A stretch of DNA of 64,000 bases from Thiorhodovibrio frisius (GCF_033954835.1 NZ_CP121471.1:2226501-2290500), one strand, 5' to 3'; positions 20,756 through 29,924 are shown, counted from the stretch's first letter. Program-made: numbers and translations. Notes: generated by a model not told the origin, from the sequence alone.

Positions 20756-21703
20756 CTAACCATAGAAATAGCGCACCACATGAAAGAAAACCGGGGCGGC
20801 AAAGCAGAGTGAGTCGATGCGGTCCATCATTCCGCCGTGACCTTCGATCAGGCTGCCGAAGTCTTTGATCCCACGGTCGCGCTTGATTGCCGACATCACC
20901 AGCCCGCCGGTGAAACCCAGGGTGCAGACGAGCAACGCGATGGCGCCGCTAGTCCAGGGTGTGAAGGGCGTTGTCCACCACAGGAGCGCCCCCACCAGAC
21001 TGGCCCCGGCAATGCCGCCCAGGGTGCCCTCCCAGGTCTTGTTGGGGCTGATTCGCGGCAGGATGCGGTGCTTGCCGAGCGTCTTGCCGAAGACGTACTG
21101 AAGCACGTCGCTCAACTGCACCACGACGATGAGAAAGAGCAGGAGCTTGGCCTGCTGACCCTCGTACCCGGGGATCTGGAGCATCAGCAGCGCCGGCGCG
21201 TGACTGACGCAATAAACCGCAATCATCAGACCCCACTGGATCTTGGCGGTGCGGGCCAGGAAGTCCTCGGTATCTCCGGCCAGCACGCTGCGCACTGGCA
21301 CGAAGAGGAAAGCGTAGACGGGGATGAAGATCACGAACAGTCCGTACCACTGGATGCCGACCAAGACGTATTGAACGGGCGCGAAGACGAAGAAGGCCCA
21401 AAACAGTGTGCGGTGGTCCGCCCGTCGGGTGGGGGTGAGGGTGATGAATTCGCGCAGGGCGACGAAGGAGACCAGCCCGAACAGGATGACCGAGCCGACC
21501 CCGCCGGTGGCGAGTGCCACCACGAAGACGGCGGTCATGACCCACCAGGAACGGATGCGAGCGTTGAGATTGTCCACCACCGCGCGCGCCGACTCGGTCC
21601 GCACCCGCCGATCGAGCAGCAGGCCGATCAGGCTGCTCAGAATGAGTAATCCCGCGATGCCGCCGAGCAAGATCAAGAGTTGTTGGTCCCAAACCAGATT
21701 CAT
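20756..21703 (-). CDS. CdsA-like phosphatidate cytidylyltransferase
   Basis: 315 residues, about eight transmembrane segments, with the family signature near the C-terminus (SAIKRDRGIKDFGSLIEGHG, then GMMDRIDSL). Makes CDP-diacylglycerol from phosphatidate and CTP in the inner membrane. It overlaps the plsC-like gene by 4 bases. With the upstream CDP-alcohol transferase it resembles the ynbA/ynbB pairing rather than housekeeping cdsA, so it may serve a dedicated lipid. Confidence 0.9.
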   Translation of the reverse strand: MNLVWDQQLLILLGGIAGLLILSSLIGLLLDRRVRTESARAVVDNLNARIRSWWVMTAVFVVALATGGVGSVILFGLVSFVALREFITLTPTRRADHRTLFWAFFVFAPVQYVLVGIQWYGLFVIFIPVYAFLFVPVRSVLAGDTEDFLARTAKIQWGLMIAVYCVSHAPALLMLQIPGYEGQQAKLLLFLIVVVQLSDVLQYVFGKTLGKHRILPRISPNKTWEGTLGGIAGASLVGALLWWTTPFTPWTSGAIALLVCTLGFTGGLVMSAIKRDRGIKDFGSLIEGHGGMMDRIDSLCFAAPVFFHVVRYFYG

Positions 21704-22323
21704 TGGCCTTCCCCCAAGTCTAGAATGGCGGCCCGCGCCCGATTCAGAAAGGAGTCTCGGTGCTCGCCTGGTCGCAGGTGCATTGGCGCACCAAAGGTGG
21801 CGCTGCCCATGATTGGCACGGGAAGTAACTCGCCCTTGGGCAGAATGCGGCTGAGATTATGCAGGTGGACCGGGATTAGCTCGACATCGGGACATTGCTC
21901 GGCCACAAAGTAGAGCCCTGGGCGCAGCGCGCCGACGGCCGATCCGTCCCCGCGGGTGCCTTCTGGAAACAAGATCAGGGAGTCGCCGGCTTTCAATGTC
22001 GTCACCAGGCTGTGCAGGGCCTCGCGGCTGCCGCTGCCGCCGGAGCGCTCCACCAGCAGGGCGTTGAGCACCTCAGTCGCCAGCCAGCGGCGCAGCCTGG
22101 ACTTGCCCCAATAGTCTGCGGCAGCCACGGGTCGGACGCGGGTGCGCAACGCCTTTGGCAGCGAGGCCCAGATTACCAGCGTGTCCAAGTGACTCGCGTG
22201 ATTGGCAAAATAGACTCTCGCGGCGGTGCTGGGAGCCGTGCAGACCCAGCGTGCGCGCACGCCAGTGATCAGGCGGGTGAGTCCCGCCAGCAGCCCGGCG
22301 GCGAGGGAGGTCGCAGCGCTCAT
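21700..22323 (-). CDS. PlsC-like 1-acylglycerol-3-phosphate acyltransferase
   Basis: 207 residues. The catalytic motif is present as NHASHLD (block I) with FPEGTRGDG (block III). Transfers an acyl chain to lysophosphatidate or a related acceptor at the membrane. It overlaps both neighbours by 4 bases and so is translationally coupled within a three-gene phospholipid module. Confidence 0.91.
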   Translation of the reverse strand: MSAATSLAAGLLAGLTRLITGVRARWVCTAPSTAARVYFANHASHLDTLVIWASLPKALRTRVRPVAAADYWGKSRLRRWLATEVLNALLVERSGGSGSREALHSLVTTLKAGDSLILFPEGTRGDGSAVGALRPGLYFVAEQCPDVELIPVHLHNLSRILPKGELLPVPIMGSATFGAPMHLRPGEHRDSFLNRARAAILDLGEGQ

Positions 22324-22991
22324 CGGGACTCCAGGGCAGCGACAATGGCCCGGGTGCGCCGCAGCGCGGTCCAGGCAGCACCCAGCGCCACCAGCGCGAG
22401 GGTGACCATCAACGCTGGTCCGTAAAGATCAAGCGGCACCATGATTGCCGCGACCAGCAATCCGACAGCCATGCTGGCCATGCGATGGGGCTTGGCCATG
22501 GGGCCGCGAAAGTCCTGCGCCAATCCGCAGGCGCCACCAAGCATGCGCAGATAGGCGGTGAGCAAAGCCAGACACCCAGCCGTCCAGGCCAGCTCCGGTC
22601 CCCAGGGGAGCCCGCATGCATAGCCCGCCGGGACGATCAGTAGCGGATCGGCGAGCCGATCCGGCAAATCGTTATAGACCTCGCCAGCACGCGAGCCGAG
22701 TCCGCCCTCGACTGCCACCATGCCGTCGAGCAGGTTGCACAGCAGGCGAAGCTGGATGCAGCCGGCTGCAAGCAGCAACAGCAGAATCTGAGTTGCCGGC
22801 TCGACCGCAGGCACCGCGAGCATTGCGATCGCCCCGAGTCCGGCGAACAGGAGACTGAGCAGCGAGATGCCATTTGGTGACACTTGCTGCCGCGCGAGCA
22901 ACCGGGCCAGGGCGCGCGCCCATTTGGCATCGCGGGTCTTGAGGGGACGGCGGGCGCTTGGGGCAGATGGGGTAGATGGGACGGATGGCAT
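22320..22991 (-). CDS. CDP-alcohol phosphatidyltransferase family protein
   Basis: 223 residues from the start at 22991, chosen because AAGGAG lies 8 bases upstream; the frame is open further upstream through non-homologous sequence. Several membrane helices. The signature is altered: NLLDGMVAVEG and GEVYNDLPD replace the usual DxxDGxxAR and GxxxDxxxD, with Asn in place of two metal-binding Asp. The family joins CDP-diacylglycerol to an alcohol; this deviant motif suggests a different acceptor or altered catalysis. First gene of the lipid module. Confidence 0.82.
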   Translation of the reverse strand: MPSVPSTPSAPSARRPLKTRDAKWARALARLLARQQVSPNGISLLSLLFAGLGAIAMLAVPAVEPATQILLLLLAAGCIQLRLLCNLLDGMVAVEGGLGSRAGEVYNDLPDRLADPLLIVPAGYACGLPWGPELAWTAGCLALLTAYLRMLGGACGLAQDFRGPMAKPHRMASMAVGLLVAAIMVPLDLYGPALMVTLALVALGAAWTALRRTRAIVAALESR

Positions 22992-23191
22992 GGGATCGGA
23001 CTCCTTGCTGGCCGGACCAGACTGGGCAGATCGGGCTCGCACCGTCAGCATTGGACAGGCAATGCGCCGGAGTATGCACGCATGACTTGGCTGGGGACAA
23101 GTCTCGGGGAACCTAGTAGCGCAGGCCGTCGGCGACGAGATCGCTCTGCCGCAGCAGGCGCTTGCCAGTCGCAACCGATACCAACCAGTCG

Positions 23192-23392
23192 TCCACCACC
23201 GCCGGCAGTTGGGACTTGTCGCGGCGCGAAGGGTGCGGCAATGCAACGCCGCTCCTGGCGCCGAGGCCGACACAAAAAAGCCCCCGAGGGCGAACCCCGG
23301 GGGCTGGAAGGTGAAACCTGAGATCAGGTGGAATGGGTTACGGGGCTGGGCGTCCTTGCCCGGCGGGCTCGAAAATTAATTCGACCACGGCG
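23192..23392. repeat. 200-bp dispersed repeat, copy A (intact)
   Basis: About 200 bases that recur, split by an insertion sequence, at 32961-33084 and 34841-34926 with only a few mismatches. It contains the terminator hairpin described separately, then on the plus strand GGTGGAATGGGTTACGGGG and an A/T-rich near-palindrome (TCGAAAATTAATTCGA here, CTCGAAAATCTATTCGAG in copy B). Both copies lie just 3-prime of a minus-strand gene. Confidence 0.88.
23273..23305 (-). terminator. Rho-independent terminator inside the repeat
   Basis: On the minus strand AGCCCCCG pairs with CGGGGGCT and is followed by TTTTTT. It lies about 100 bases after the stop of the 23407-24186 gene, so it is placed to end that transcript and insulate the lipid operon. 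The same hairpin occurs in copy B at about 33045-33075. Confidence 0.85.
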
Positions 23393-23406
23393 CCTTTTAT
23401 TTGTAA

Positions 23407-24186
23407 TTAGATCATCAAGGTTTTTTGCCGCTGGGCAATCTTTGCCCCAGTCGCCTGCAGCAGTTGGTTGCTGTTCAAACCTTGTTGTGCACCAAGAAAT
23501 GGTGTGACCACGAGCAACGTTCTATTACCCTTGCTTTTGCCATCTAGTTCCAGCCAATTCAGCTTGCGTCCTGCACCGATATCTTCACCTTGTTCTTTGA
23601 TCTTTCTAATATTCTCCTGAAACGCGTTCTTGCCGCCGAAAGCTAAGACAAAATCATCCATATAATCACGACTAGTGCCAATAATTACCTTGGGAGAGTG
23701 TTCTTCCACCCATCCTCGAATTACTGGAAAACGGTTATCCCTGCACCATTTCTGATAGCACGCTTTGGTGGGTAGCCCTGTTTTATTTGGAAGCCATGTT
23801 GTCCACAATTTCTTCAGATCCTTACGAAAGCTGATCGGATACAAGTTCATCTTAAATGTGTTCGATTTCCGCGTGAAAGGTCCGTTCGACGCCAAGCCAA
23901 TTTGGCGATAATCAGTTACAGTTTTATCCAGCATCGCTGCATAGAGCTTAAGAGCGTTTTGATTATATCGAGATTTTAACTGCCACTTTCGGTATTTTTG
24001 ATCATCCTTCCACGCACTGGGGCTCGTCACGTCATTGAATTTCAGATCGCTTTCATTAAGACTACCGGCCCACTCGATTCCGCAGATCCAATAGTCTCCT
24101 TTAATGTTACCTCCGCTGCAGCCAGAAAACCCTTTCGCCCATTTTTCGAAGTCAGCTTTCGCTTCGCACGGATTCTGGTTTGTCAT
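23407..24186 (-). CDS. Unknown protein, possibly uracil-DNA-glycosylase-like fold
   Basis: 259 residues from the start at 24186, preceded by GGAGGAGAAAG. Base composition is visibly more A/T-rich than the neighbours, which suggests transfer. Recurrent features: DYWICGIEWAGSL near the N-terminus, NLYPISF in the middle, KVIIGTSRDYMDDF, and TLLVVTPFLGAQQG at the end. This spacing of a Gly-rich loop, an N-x-YP segment and a terminal TP loop vaguely recalls the uracil-DNA-glycosylase superfamily, but I do not recognise a family. It stands alone at the edge of the island. Confidence 0.7.
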   Translation of the reverse strand: MTNQNPCEAKADFEKWAKGFSGCSGGNIKGDYWICGIEWAGSLNESDLKFNDVTSPSAWKDDQKYRKWQLKSRYNQNALKLYAAMLDKTVTDYRQIGLASNGPFTRKSNTFKMNLYPISFRKDLKKLWTTWLPNKTGLPTKACYQKWCRDNRFPVIRGWVEEHSPKVIIGTSRDYMDDFVLAFGGKNAFQENIRKIKEQGEDIGAGRKLNWLELDGKSKGNRTLLVVTPFLGAQQGLNSNQLLQATGAKIAQRQKTLMI

Positions 24187-24245
24187 ATTTTCTTTCTCCT
24201 CCAAAAAAATAGCTTTAACCGCCGTGAGTGACAATAAGCTTTCAT

Positions 24246-24440
24246 TTATTTAACAAATGCCGAATCAAATTGGCCGCCGCAGATGAGTTGCTTCGATAAA
24301 GATGCCGGGAAAGCGCGCCATACTTTTGCAACAGATGGAGCGCCAAATGCGGTCTTGCCGGTGCCGGATGGGTTGGAGAAGAACAGCCGGCCTTGGTCAT
24401 AAGTCGGGCCACCTAGGGCCGCCGCGCGGTGTAGGGGCTG
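24246..24440 (-). pseudogene. Remnant of a P-loop ATPase gene
   Basis: A minus-strand frame without a start reads LFFSNPSGTGKTAFGAPS, with a Walker A GTGKT, then loses similarity and stops at 24246. It lies between the unknown A/T-rich gene and the truncated prfH, at the junction where prfH was cut, so it probably marks a rearrangement. Confidence 0.5.
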
Positions 24441-24508
24441 GTTAAGTTATTGTATCATAAATGCTTTGGTATGGAATTGCCGACCTGGGCACTGAGTTTT
24501 GGCCCGAC

Positions 24509-24943
24509 TTACGTCGGCAGATGAGTGATACGCACCGCACTTTCGGTGCGGTTGACGTGCTGTCCGCCGGGCCCGGGGGCGCGCTGCGTTTCGATGCGCA
24601 ACTCGTGCTCGTTCCAAGTATAGACCACCGGTTCCGTGAATGCTGCGACGCTGACGAACCAGTTCTTGCGCTTGTGGTGCGGTCGATAGGGGTTGGTGCC
24701 GATCCATTGGATGGTGCCGAGCCAATCGGCAGCGCGCGCCAGAACATCCAGTCCGCTGACTCGCAGCAGCACCGAGCGAGCATCGCCGGCATGGCTGCCC
24801 GGCGTGCGATCAATCTCATCCACCGCGAGGCCGCGCGCTTGCAGATCCGCGCTCAGGCGCGGGGCGAGTTGGCCGACCACCCATTCGCATTCGGCTGGGC
24901 AGCGGCCGGCGGAAATTTGCAACCACAGGGTGGGCTGACTCAT
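24509..24943 (-). pseudogene. prfH: PrfH peptide chain release factor homologue, C-terminally truncated
   Basis: 144 residues from the start at 24943. PrfH is a release-factor homologue of about 200 residues that rescues ribosomes whose decoding centre has been cut, while RtcB reseals the 16S rRNA. The catalytic GGQ region is intact ([20 protein letters not shown]), but the frame ends right after THLPT, losing the final 50 or so residues that normally follow. It overlaps rtcB by 4 bases. Sequence after the stop does not resume prfH, so this is a deletion rather than a point mutation. Activity is doubtful. Confidence 0.85.
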
Positions 24944-26127
24944 CGGCGGCCTCTTTTTGTTTTTCTGGCGCCAGGCTGCTTGTGCGCCGGATGACGGACC
25001 TTGTAGGTCAGCACCGGGCGCAGGGTGGCGATGACGCGGCACAAGCCGGCGTCGACCAGATCGGCCACGACGCGGTCGACCGCTTTGTAAGCTTCCGGGG
25101 CTTCGTCATAGAGCAGCTCCTTGTCTTCGCAGATGACATGGCCGCCGAGGGCAGTCTTCTGCAAATCGTCTGGTCGCTGTCTGGCACTCAACCGACCCCG
25201 CGCCTCGCCGCGCTTCCATTTACGCCCCGCGCCATGGGCGAGCGAACGCAGACTGGCGTCGGTCTCAGGGGCTGATTTCAATCGCGGTTGGATCAGGGGC
25301 TTGACCAGGTAGGACAGAGTGCCTCGCGAACCTGGGATGACTACCGGTCCGCGATCAGCGGGAGCCGCGCCCTTGCGATGCAGCCACAGTGTCTCGCCCG
25401 CCCAGTCGATGGGTTGCACCAGGTTGTGCCAAACATCAAGCCGGCGCTCGGCCTCGGTGCCCAGAGCGTTAAGCAGGCGCCGGGCGATCAGTCGGCGATT
25501 GGCCTCGGCCCAGTGGATAGCCTGGTCGTGGGCCTTGAGGTAGTCTCGGGCAGCGGTGGATTCCGGTTCCAGCCCCAGGTGACCGTGCCTGTCGATGACC
25601 GCGCGCAGGACGGACTCGCCGAGGCCGCGTGAGCCGCTGTGGACCAGAAGCAATAGCCGCTCGGGGTCAAGATCCAGTTCGGCGAGGGCGCTTGGGTCCA
25701 ACACCTCAGCCAAGGTCTGCCATTCAGCGAAATGATTGCCGCCGCCGATGGTGCCGAGCGCCTGGTCGAAGGCAGTGGGCGTGAGGCCGTGATCGACGCG
25801 CCAGTGCGCGAGGTCGCCGTCCCAGGGGCCTTCCAGTCCGGTCAGGCGCTCGGCGGCCCGCTCGGGCTTGAACTTGCGGATCGCAAGGTCTGTCTGCCAC
25901 AGCCCCATGCCGCAGCCGATGTCGTTGCCGACCAGGGCAGGATAGATTCGCTCAGACAGGAAGGCCGCGCCGATCGGATAGCCCTTGCCAGGATGCAGGT
26001 CAGGCAGACCGACGGCGGCGCGCATGCCGGGCAGCGCGGCGGTTTGCTCCAATTGGCGCAACGCCTCGCCTTCGATCCAGATGTCCGGCGAGGCGATCAA
26101 GCGCGCGGTGGTTTTTTGCAACACCAT
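24940..26127 (-). CDS. rtcB: RtcB-family RNA ligase (PrfH-associated)
   Basis: 395 residues. I prefer ATG at 26127, which overlaps the stop of the upstream frame by one base; a TTG two codons earlier is possible. Motifs: [24 protein letters not shown] (metal-binding Cys), [20 protein letters not shown], and [12 protein letters not shown]-like [18 protein letters not shown] for the guanylylated His. RtcB joins 2,3-cyclic phosphate and 5-OH RNA ends using GTP and manganese. Coupling to prfH indicates the ribosome-repair subtype, not tRNA splicing. Confidence 0.94.
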   Translation of the reverse strand: MVLQKTTARLIASPDIWIEGEALRQLEQTAALPGMRAAVGLPDLHPGKGYPIGAAFLSERIYPALVGNDIGCGMGLWQTDLAIRKFKPERAAERLTGLEGPWDGDLAHWRVDHGLTPTAFDQALGTIGGGNHFAEWQTLAEVLDPSALAELDLDPERLLLLVHSGSRGLGESVLRAVIDRHGHLGLEPESTAARDYLKAHDQAIHWAEANRRLIARRLLNALGTEAERRLDVWHNLVQPIDWAGETLWLHRKGAAPADRGPVVIPGSRGTLSYLVKPLIQPRLKSAPETDASLRSLAHGAGRKWKRGEARGRLSARQRPDDLQKTALGGHVICEDKELLYDEAPEAYKAVDRVVADLVDAGLCRVIATLRPVLTYKVRHPAHKQPGARKTKRGRR

Positions 26128-26689
26128 CAGCAAGTGACACCAAGAACCCGCCGGTCGCGCGGCCAGTCCTCATGCAGGAAACCCGTCTCCACCAGCCGGG
26201 CCTCGTCGTGCAATGGCAAGCGCATCCGCAGCTCATGCATCAGATCGGCGAATTCCACGATCCCGAGCCCCTTCCCGGCATGGACTGCGGGACATGCCGG
26301 GCCAGGTCGGTGAGCGCCTGCGGGTCGCTGGCGTCGATGACCACCACGACGTAGTCGCCCGGTGCCGCCTGAGAGTGCAGCCAATCCGTAACGGCCTGAG
26401 GCTCCCGCGCCTGCTCCGTCATCAGCTCGACTTGCTCAATGTCCGTGCGGGTCTTCAGGGTACGAATGAAGGCTTCGGCACCCGTGCCCAAGCCGATACA
26501 GCAGGATCGCGGGGGCTCGAACAGCGCAGTCAAATCCATGGCACCCCCGGTTTCACAAGCGCTCGCCGGGCGCGACTCCACCAGGTGCGGCAGGGTTGGA
26601 AACAGGTTGGCTGAGGCCCTTGCGGCAACGCCACCCAGCGGCCAGAGCATGCCAGCCCCGAGCGCTTGCAGCCATTGACGTCGATTCAT
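26127..26689 (-). pseudogene. Unknown protein upstream of rtcB, frameshifted
   Basis: The frame from 26689 starts MNRRQWLQALGAGMLWPLGG, a twin-arginine-like signal, and continues to about 26290 (CCIGLGTGAEAFIRTL, then DYVVVVIDASDP, a Rossmann- or FtsZ-like alternation). It then slips: the sequence GIVEFADLMHELRMRLPLHD continues in another frame and ends at the TGA that overlaps the rtcB ATG. That coupling argues the second frame is the true 3-prime end. Either a real frameshift or a sequencing error near 26270-26300. Function unknown. Confidence 0.6.
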
Positions 26690-27167
26690 GATGCTGACCT
26701 CAAATGCCCTCTGTATTCCCACCGACGGTGCCGGCGACTCAGCTCTAGTCTAGCCGCACCTTGCGACTGTCTTTGTCGCAAGGCGGCCGCGCCGCCCCAA
26801 ACCAGCTCAACCGACGCCCGATGCGACAGGGGGCGTCGCATGAGTGCGGTATATATATGTCTTGCTCAACACCGTGAGGGAGCTTCCTAGCCGCTCCGCG
26901 ACGCCTCAGTACGGGAGCCGAGCCGGGCATTCCAGACGAGTGGTCGGTTTCCGACCATGAACGGTCGTTTTCGCAGAATTTCACGCACCGCCTAACGGAC
27001 ATCACGGGTTTCTCGTTCTGGGCGGCGGTGGCCTTTGGTTCTTTAACAATTTGTGCAGCGCCACCGCAAGACCGCACTGGGTTCGCTGGGGCTTTTTGCG
27101 CCCCATAGACTGATTCTTACTCGGATCACTTTCTGACCATTCGCAGACGCATGAAGGAGATTGATGA
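26690..27167. other. Divergent intergenic region with two strong palindromes
   Basis: Upstream of the rtcB group on one side and the AAA-ATPase group on the other. CCTTGCGAC and GTCGCAAGG form a perfect 9-bp hairpin with a 7-base loop (26759-26783). TGGTCGG and CCGACCA form a perfect 7-bp palindrome with a TTT centre (26941-26957), a good operator candidate. GGGGC and GCCCC flank TTTTTGC near 27089-27107. No protein gene is evident. Confidence 0.55.
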
Positions 27168-27593
27168 ATGCCTAGAGACAACAACCGCTTGAGCGCCAAT
27201 GACTGGCTCGCGCGCATCGGCCTGGATGAGGACGGCTCGAATGATCTGCTGCTGGAAGACGAACCCCTCGACGATCTGAGCGGCGACCCCTCTGCCGCCT
27301 TACAGGAACGCTTCCGCCAATGGCAGCAGGCGCATCGTTTCAAACCCGGCGATCTGGTGGTCTGGAAACCGGGACTGATGAGCAAGCGCTACCCTCGCGC
27401 CACCCAGCCGGCGGTGGTGTTGGAGGTTCTCGATCAGCCGGTATTCGACAGCGAGCGGGATGCCGGCAGTCCCTACTTCCGCGAACCGCTGGACCTCGTC
27501 CTCGGCTTGTTTGTCGACGAGGGGCCGCATCGCGGCGACTTCTTGAACTGGCATTACGACAGCCGTCGCTTTCAGCCCTGGCAACCAGACTGA
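27168..27593 (+). CDS. Small unknown protein paired with the AAA ATPase
   Basis: 141 residues with AAGGAG upstream. An acidic N-terminal third (LDEDGSNDLLLEDEPLDDLS) precedes a compact domain with GDLVVWKPGLMSKRYPR and DFLNWHYDSRRFQPW, which looks like a small beta-rich fold. I recognise no family. It is followed 82 bases later by a double-AAA ATPase on the same strand, so it may be its adaptor or substrate. Confidence 0.75.
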   Translation: MPRDNNRLSANDWLARIGLDEDGSNDLLLEDEPLDDLSGDPSAALQERFRQWQQAHRFKPGDLVVWKPGLMSKRYPRATQPAVVLEVLDQPVFDSERDAGSPYFREPLDLVLGLFVDEGPHRGDFLNWHYDSRRFQPWQPD

Positions 27594-27600
27594 GTTTGAC

Positions 27601-27623
27601 CGCCGGGCCCCTGGGGTCCGGCG
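27601..27623 (+). promoter_or_regulatory. GC-rich hairpin between the small gene and the AAA gene
   Basis: CGCCGGGCCCC faces GGGGTCCGGCG with one G-U pair. It sits 8 bases after the stop of the small gene and has no U-run, so it may trim read-through or protect the upstream message rather than terminate fully. Confidence 0.45.
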
Positions 27624-27675
27624 AAAACCCGCCTTTGGCTTCCGACATTCGCTCTTTATACATCAGGAGAATCGC

Positions 27676-29910
27676 ATGACTGACACCTCTTACTGCTGGC
27701 GCCCTGACTTCAACGCGGTCCCAACCAGTGAGCTGCGCCTGGCCCGCTTCGCACTGGGGCTGCTGTTCAGCGACAAGCGCGTGCGCGAGCGCCTGGAGGA
27801 TCGCGATTTTCTGCGCGCGCTTTGGGAGCTGACCGGGACGTTGCTGCCGACTCGGGTCCGCGCCGAACTTTATGCGCAGGCAACAGACACTGACGAGGAC
27901 GACAAGGATGACAAGGACCTAAGTGATCTGATCAGGAAGTTGGAAGCGGAGCTTGAGCGGCCCCTTCCCGAGCCGGATGGGAGTGAGCACTTGTTCTCTA
28001 CCCGTGGTCCACTGCGCAAGTTTTACCGGGGCCTGCCGCGCCGGATGCTCAAGCAATTGGATCAAGCCGACGACAATCGCTGCATTTCGCCGGTGGCCAG
28101 TTTGCTCAGCCAGTCCCTGGGGCTGGACGCCACCGCCGAACGCATCCTCGAGTACCTCGACCTGCGCGACACCAGCAGCGCTTTTGACGAGTTGGTGAAC
28201 GAAGGCCGTATCAATCGTCATGTGCGCGGCGATGTGCGCCATTGCGTCGCAGCTATGCTGCGCATCGATGAGCGGGCGCTGCGAAATGCCGTGAAGAAAA
28301 GCGCCCCGCTGCGCCAGCTCGGATTACTTGACTATCGTCGTATCCATCCGGATGTCGAGGATCTGCTGAAGCCGAGCGATCTGCTCAGTGATCTGTTCGA
28401 GGCCGAACCGCAAGACGAAGCCGCCCTGCTCGCCTGCCTGGTCGAGCCGGCGCCTGCGGGCGACTGGACGCCGGCGGCCTTTCCACATCTGCGCGAGCGC
28501 GCGCTGGAGGTGCAGGAGACCCTGGCGGCGGCCGCGCGCGAGGGAGTGGCCGGGGTCAACGCGCTCTTCTATGGCCCGCCCGGCACCGGCAAGACCGAGC
28601 TGGCACGCGCCCTGGCCTCGGCGTGCGAACTGACGGCCTATCAGGTCGCCAGTACCGAGGATGATCGCGACGGCCAGGAGGAAGGTCTGGATCGCGACGG
28701 GCGCCTGTCCGCCTATCTGGTCGCACAACGCCTGCTCGCCAAGCGCCGCGACGCGGTGATCATTTTCGACGAAGTCGAGGATGTCATCACCCAGCAGGAC
28801 AGCTTTTTTGCCTTCTTCGGCGGTTCCGGCCCGACCGGCGAGCAGAAGGGTTGGATGAACCGCATCCTGGAAGACAACCCGGTGCCGGCGATCTGGATCA
28901 GCAACCAGACGCGCGGCATGGACCCAGCTTTTCAGCGTCGCTTCCTGCTGCCGGTGGCCTTCGTCACCCCGCCGCGCTCGGTGCGCTTGCAGATGGCCGA
29001 GCGTCACCTCGGGGATGTTGGCCTGTCGCCGACCTTGCTCGAGGATCTAGCAGCAGACGAAGAGCTGGCCCCAGCCACGCTAGGCGCTGCTCGACGACTG
29101 CTGGACTTGCGCCCGGATGCGCCCAATGAAGAGACCGTGCGCCGCAACATCGCGGCAATGCGACGCTTGTTGCACGGCGCGCCGAGACCACGGCGGCGGG
29201 AATCGGCGGCGGATTTCGATGTGGCCTATCTGAACCTGGCCGGCGGTATTCAACCCAATGCGCTGGTGCAGGCGCTGGAGCGCGAGGGCACGGGCCGGCT
29301 GTGCTTCTACGGCCCGCCCGGCACCGGCAAGACGGCCTTTGCCGAGGTGTTGGCCGAGGCGCTGGATCGGGAACTGATCGCGCGGCAGGCCTCGGACCTG
29401 ATCTCGCCTTATGTGGGCGAGACCGAGCAGAATCTGGCGCAACTGTTCGTCAGCATTGATTCCGAGCGCTCGGTGCTGCTATTGGATGAGGTCGACAGCT
29501 TCCTGGCTGATCGCAGTCAGGCGCAGCGCACTTGGGAGCGCACGCAGGTCAATGAGCTGTTGCAGCAAATGGAGTGCTTCCCCGGCATCTTTATCGCCGC
29601 GACAAACTTGATGAGCGGTCTGGATGGTGCGGCATTGCGACGGTTCGACTTCAAGTTGAATTTCCGTGCGCTGAAACTGGAGCAACGTCTTGGGCTATTT
29701 GCGCGGGAAGCACTCGGAGACGCGGACGCCGCGATACCCACCAATCTGGCCCGGCATCTGGAACGGCTGGAGTCCCTGACGCCGGGGGATTTTGCCAATG
29801 TATGCCGCCAGCAGCGGCTGCTCGGTGAGCAGCTGGCGCCGGAGGCTTTCCTGCGGCGGTTGATCGCGGAGTGTCGGTTGAAGGACTCGGGGATGCGGGA
29901 GGCCGCTTAG
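27676..29910 (+). CDS. Protein with two AAA+ ATPase domains
   Basis: 744 residues. A helical N-terminal region of about 280 residues precedes AAA-1 (Walker A FYGPPGTGKTELARAL near 300, Walker B VIIFDEVEDV near 360) and AAA-2 (FYGPPGTGKTAFAEVL near 540, VLLLDEVDSFL near 600, then IAATNLMSGLD). This Cdc48/Vps4-like layout indicates a hexameric remodelling ATPase. AGGAG lies 9 bases upstream. The N-terminal region probably recognises the target. With a small acidic partner before it and a sirtuin after it, a stress or defence role is possible, by inference only. Confidence 0.88.
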   Translation: MTDTSYCWRPDFNAVPTSELRLARFALGLLFSDKRVRERLEDRDFLRALWELTGTLLPTRVRAELYAQATDTDEDDKDDKDLSDLIRKLEAELERPLPEPDGSEHLFSTRGPLRKFYRGLPRRMLKQLDQADDNRCISPVASLLSQSLGLDATAERILEYLDLRDTSSAFDELVNEGRINRHVRGDVRHCVAAMLRIDERALRNAVKKSAPLRQLGLLDYRRIHPDVEDLLKPSDLLSDLFEAEPQDEAALLACLVEPAPAGDWTPAAFPHLRERALEVQETLAAAAREGVAGVNALFYGPPGTGKTELARALASACELTAYQVASTEDDRDGQEEGLDRDGRLSAYLVAQRLLAKRRDAVIIFDEVEDVITQQDSFFAFFGGSGPTGEQKGWMNRILEDNPVPAIWISNQTRGMDPAFQRRFLLPVAFVTPPRSVRLQMAERHLGDVGLSPTLLEDLAADEELAPATLGAARRLLDLRPDAPNEETVRRNIAAMRRLLHGAPRPRRRESAADFDVAYLNLAGGIQPNALVQALEREGTGRLCFYGPPGTGKTAFAEVLAEALDRELIARQASDLISPYVGETEQNLAQLFVSIDSERSVLLLDEVDSFLADRSQAQRTWERTQVNELLQQMECFPGIFIAATNLMSGLDGAALRRFDFKLNFRALKLEQRLGLFAREALGDADAAIPTNLARHLERLESLTPGDFANVCRQQRLLGEQLAPEAFLRRLIAECRLKDSGMREAA

Positions 29911-29924
29911 GGGTCCCGGGCGCG

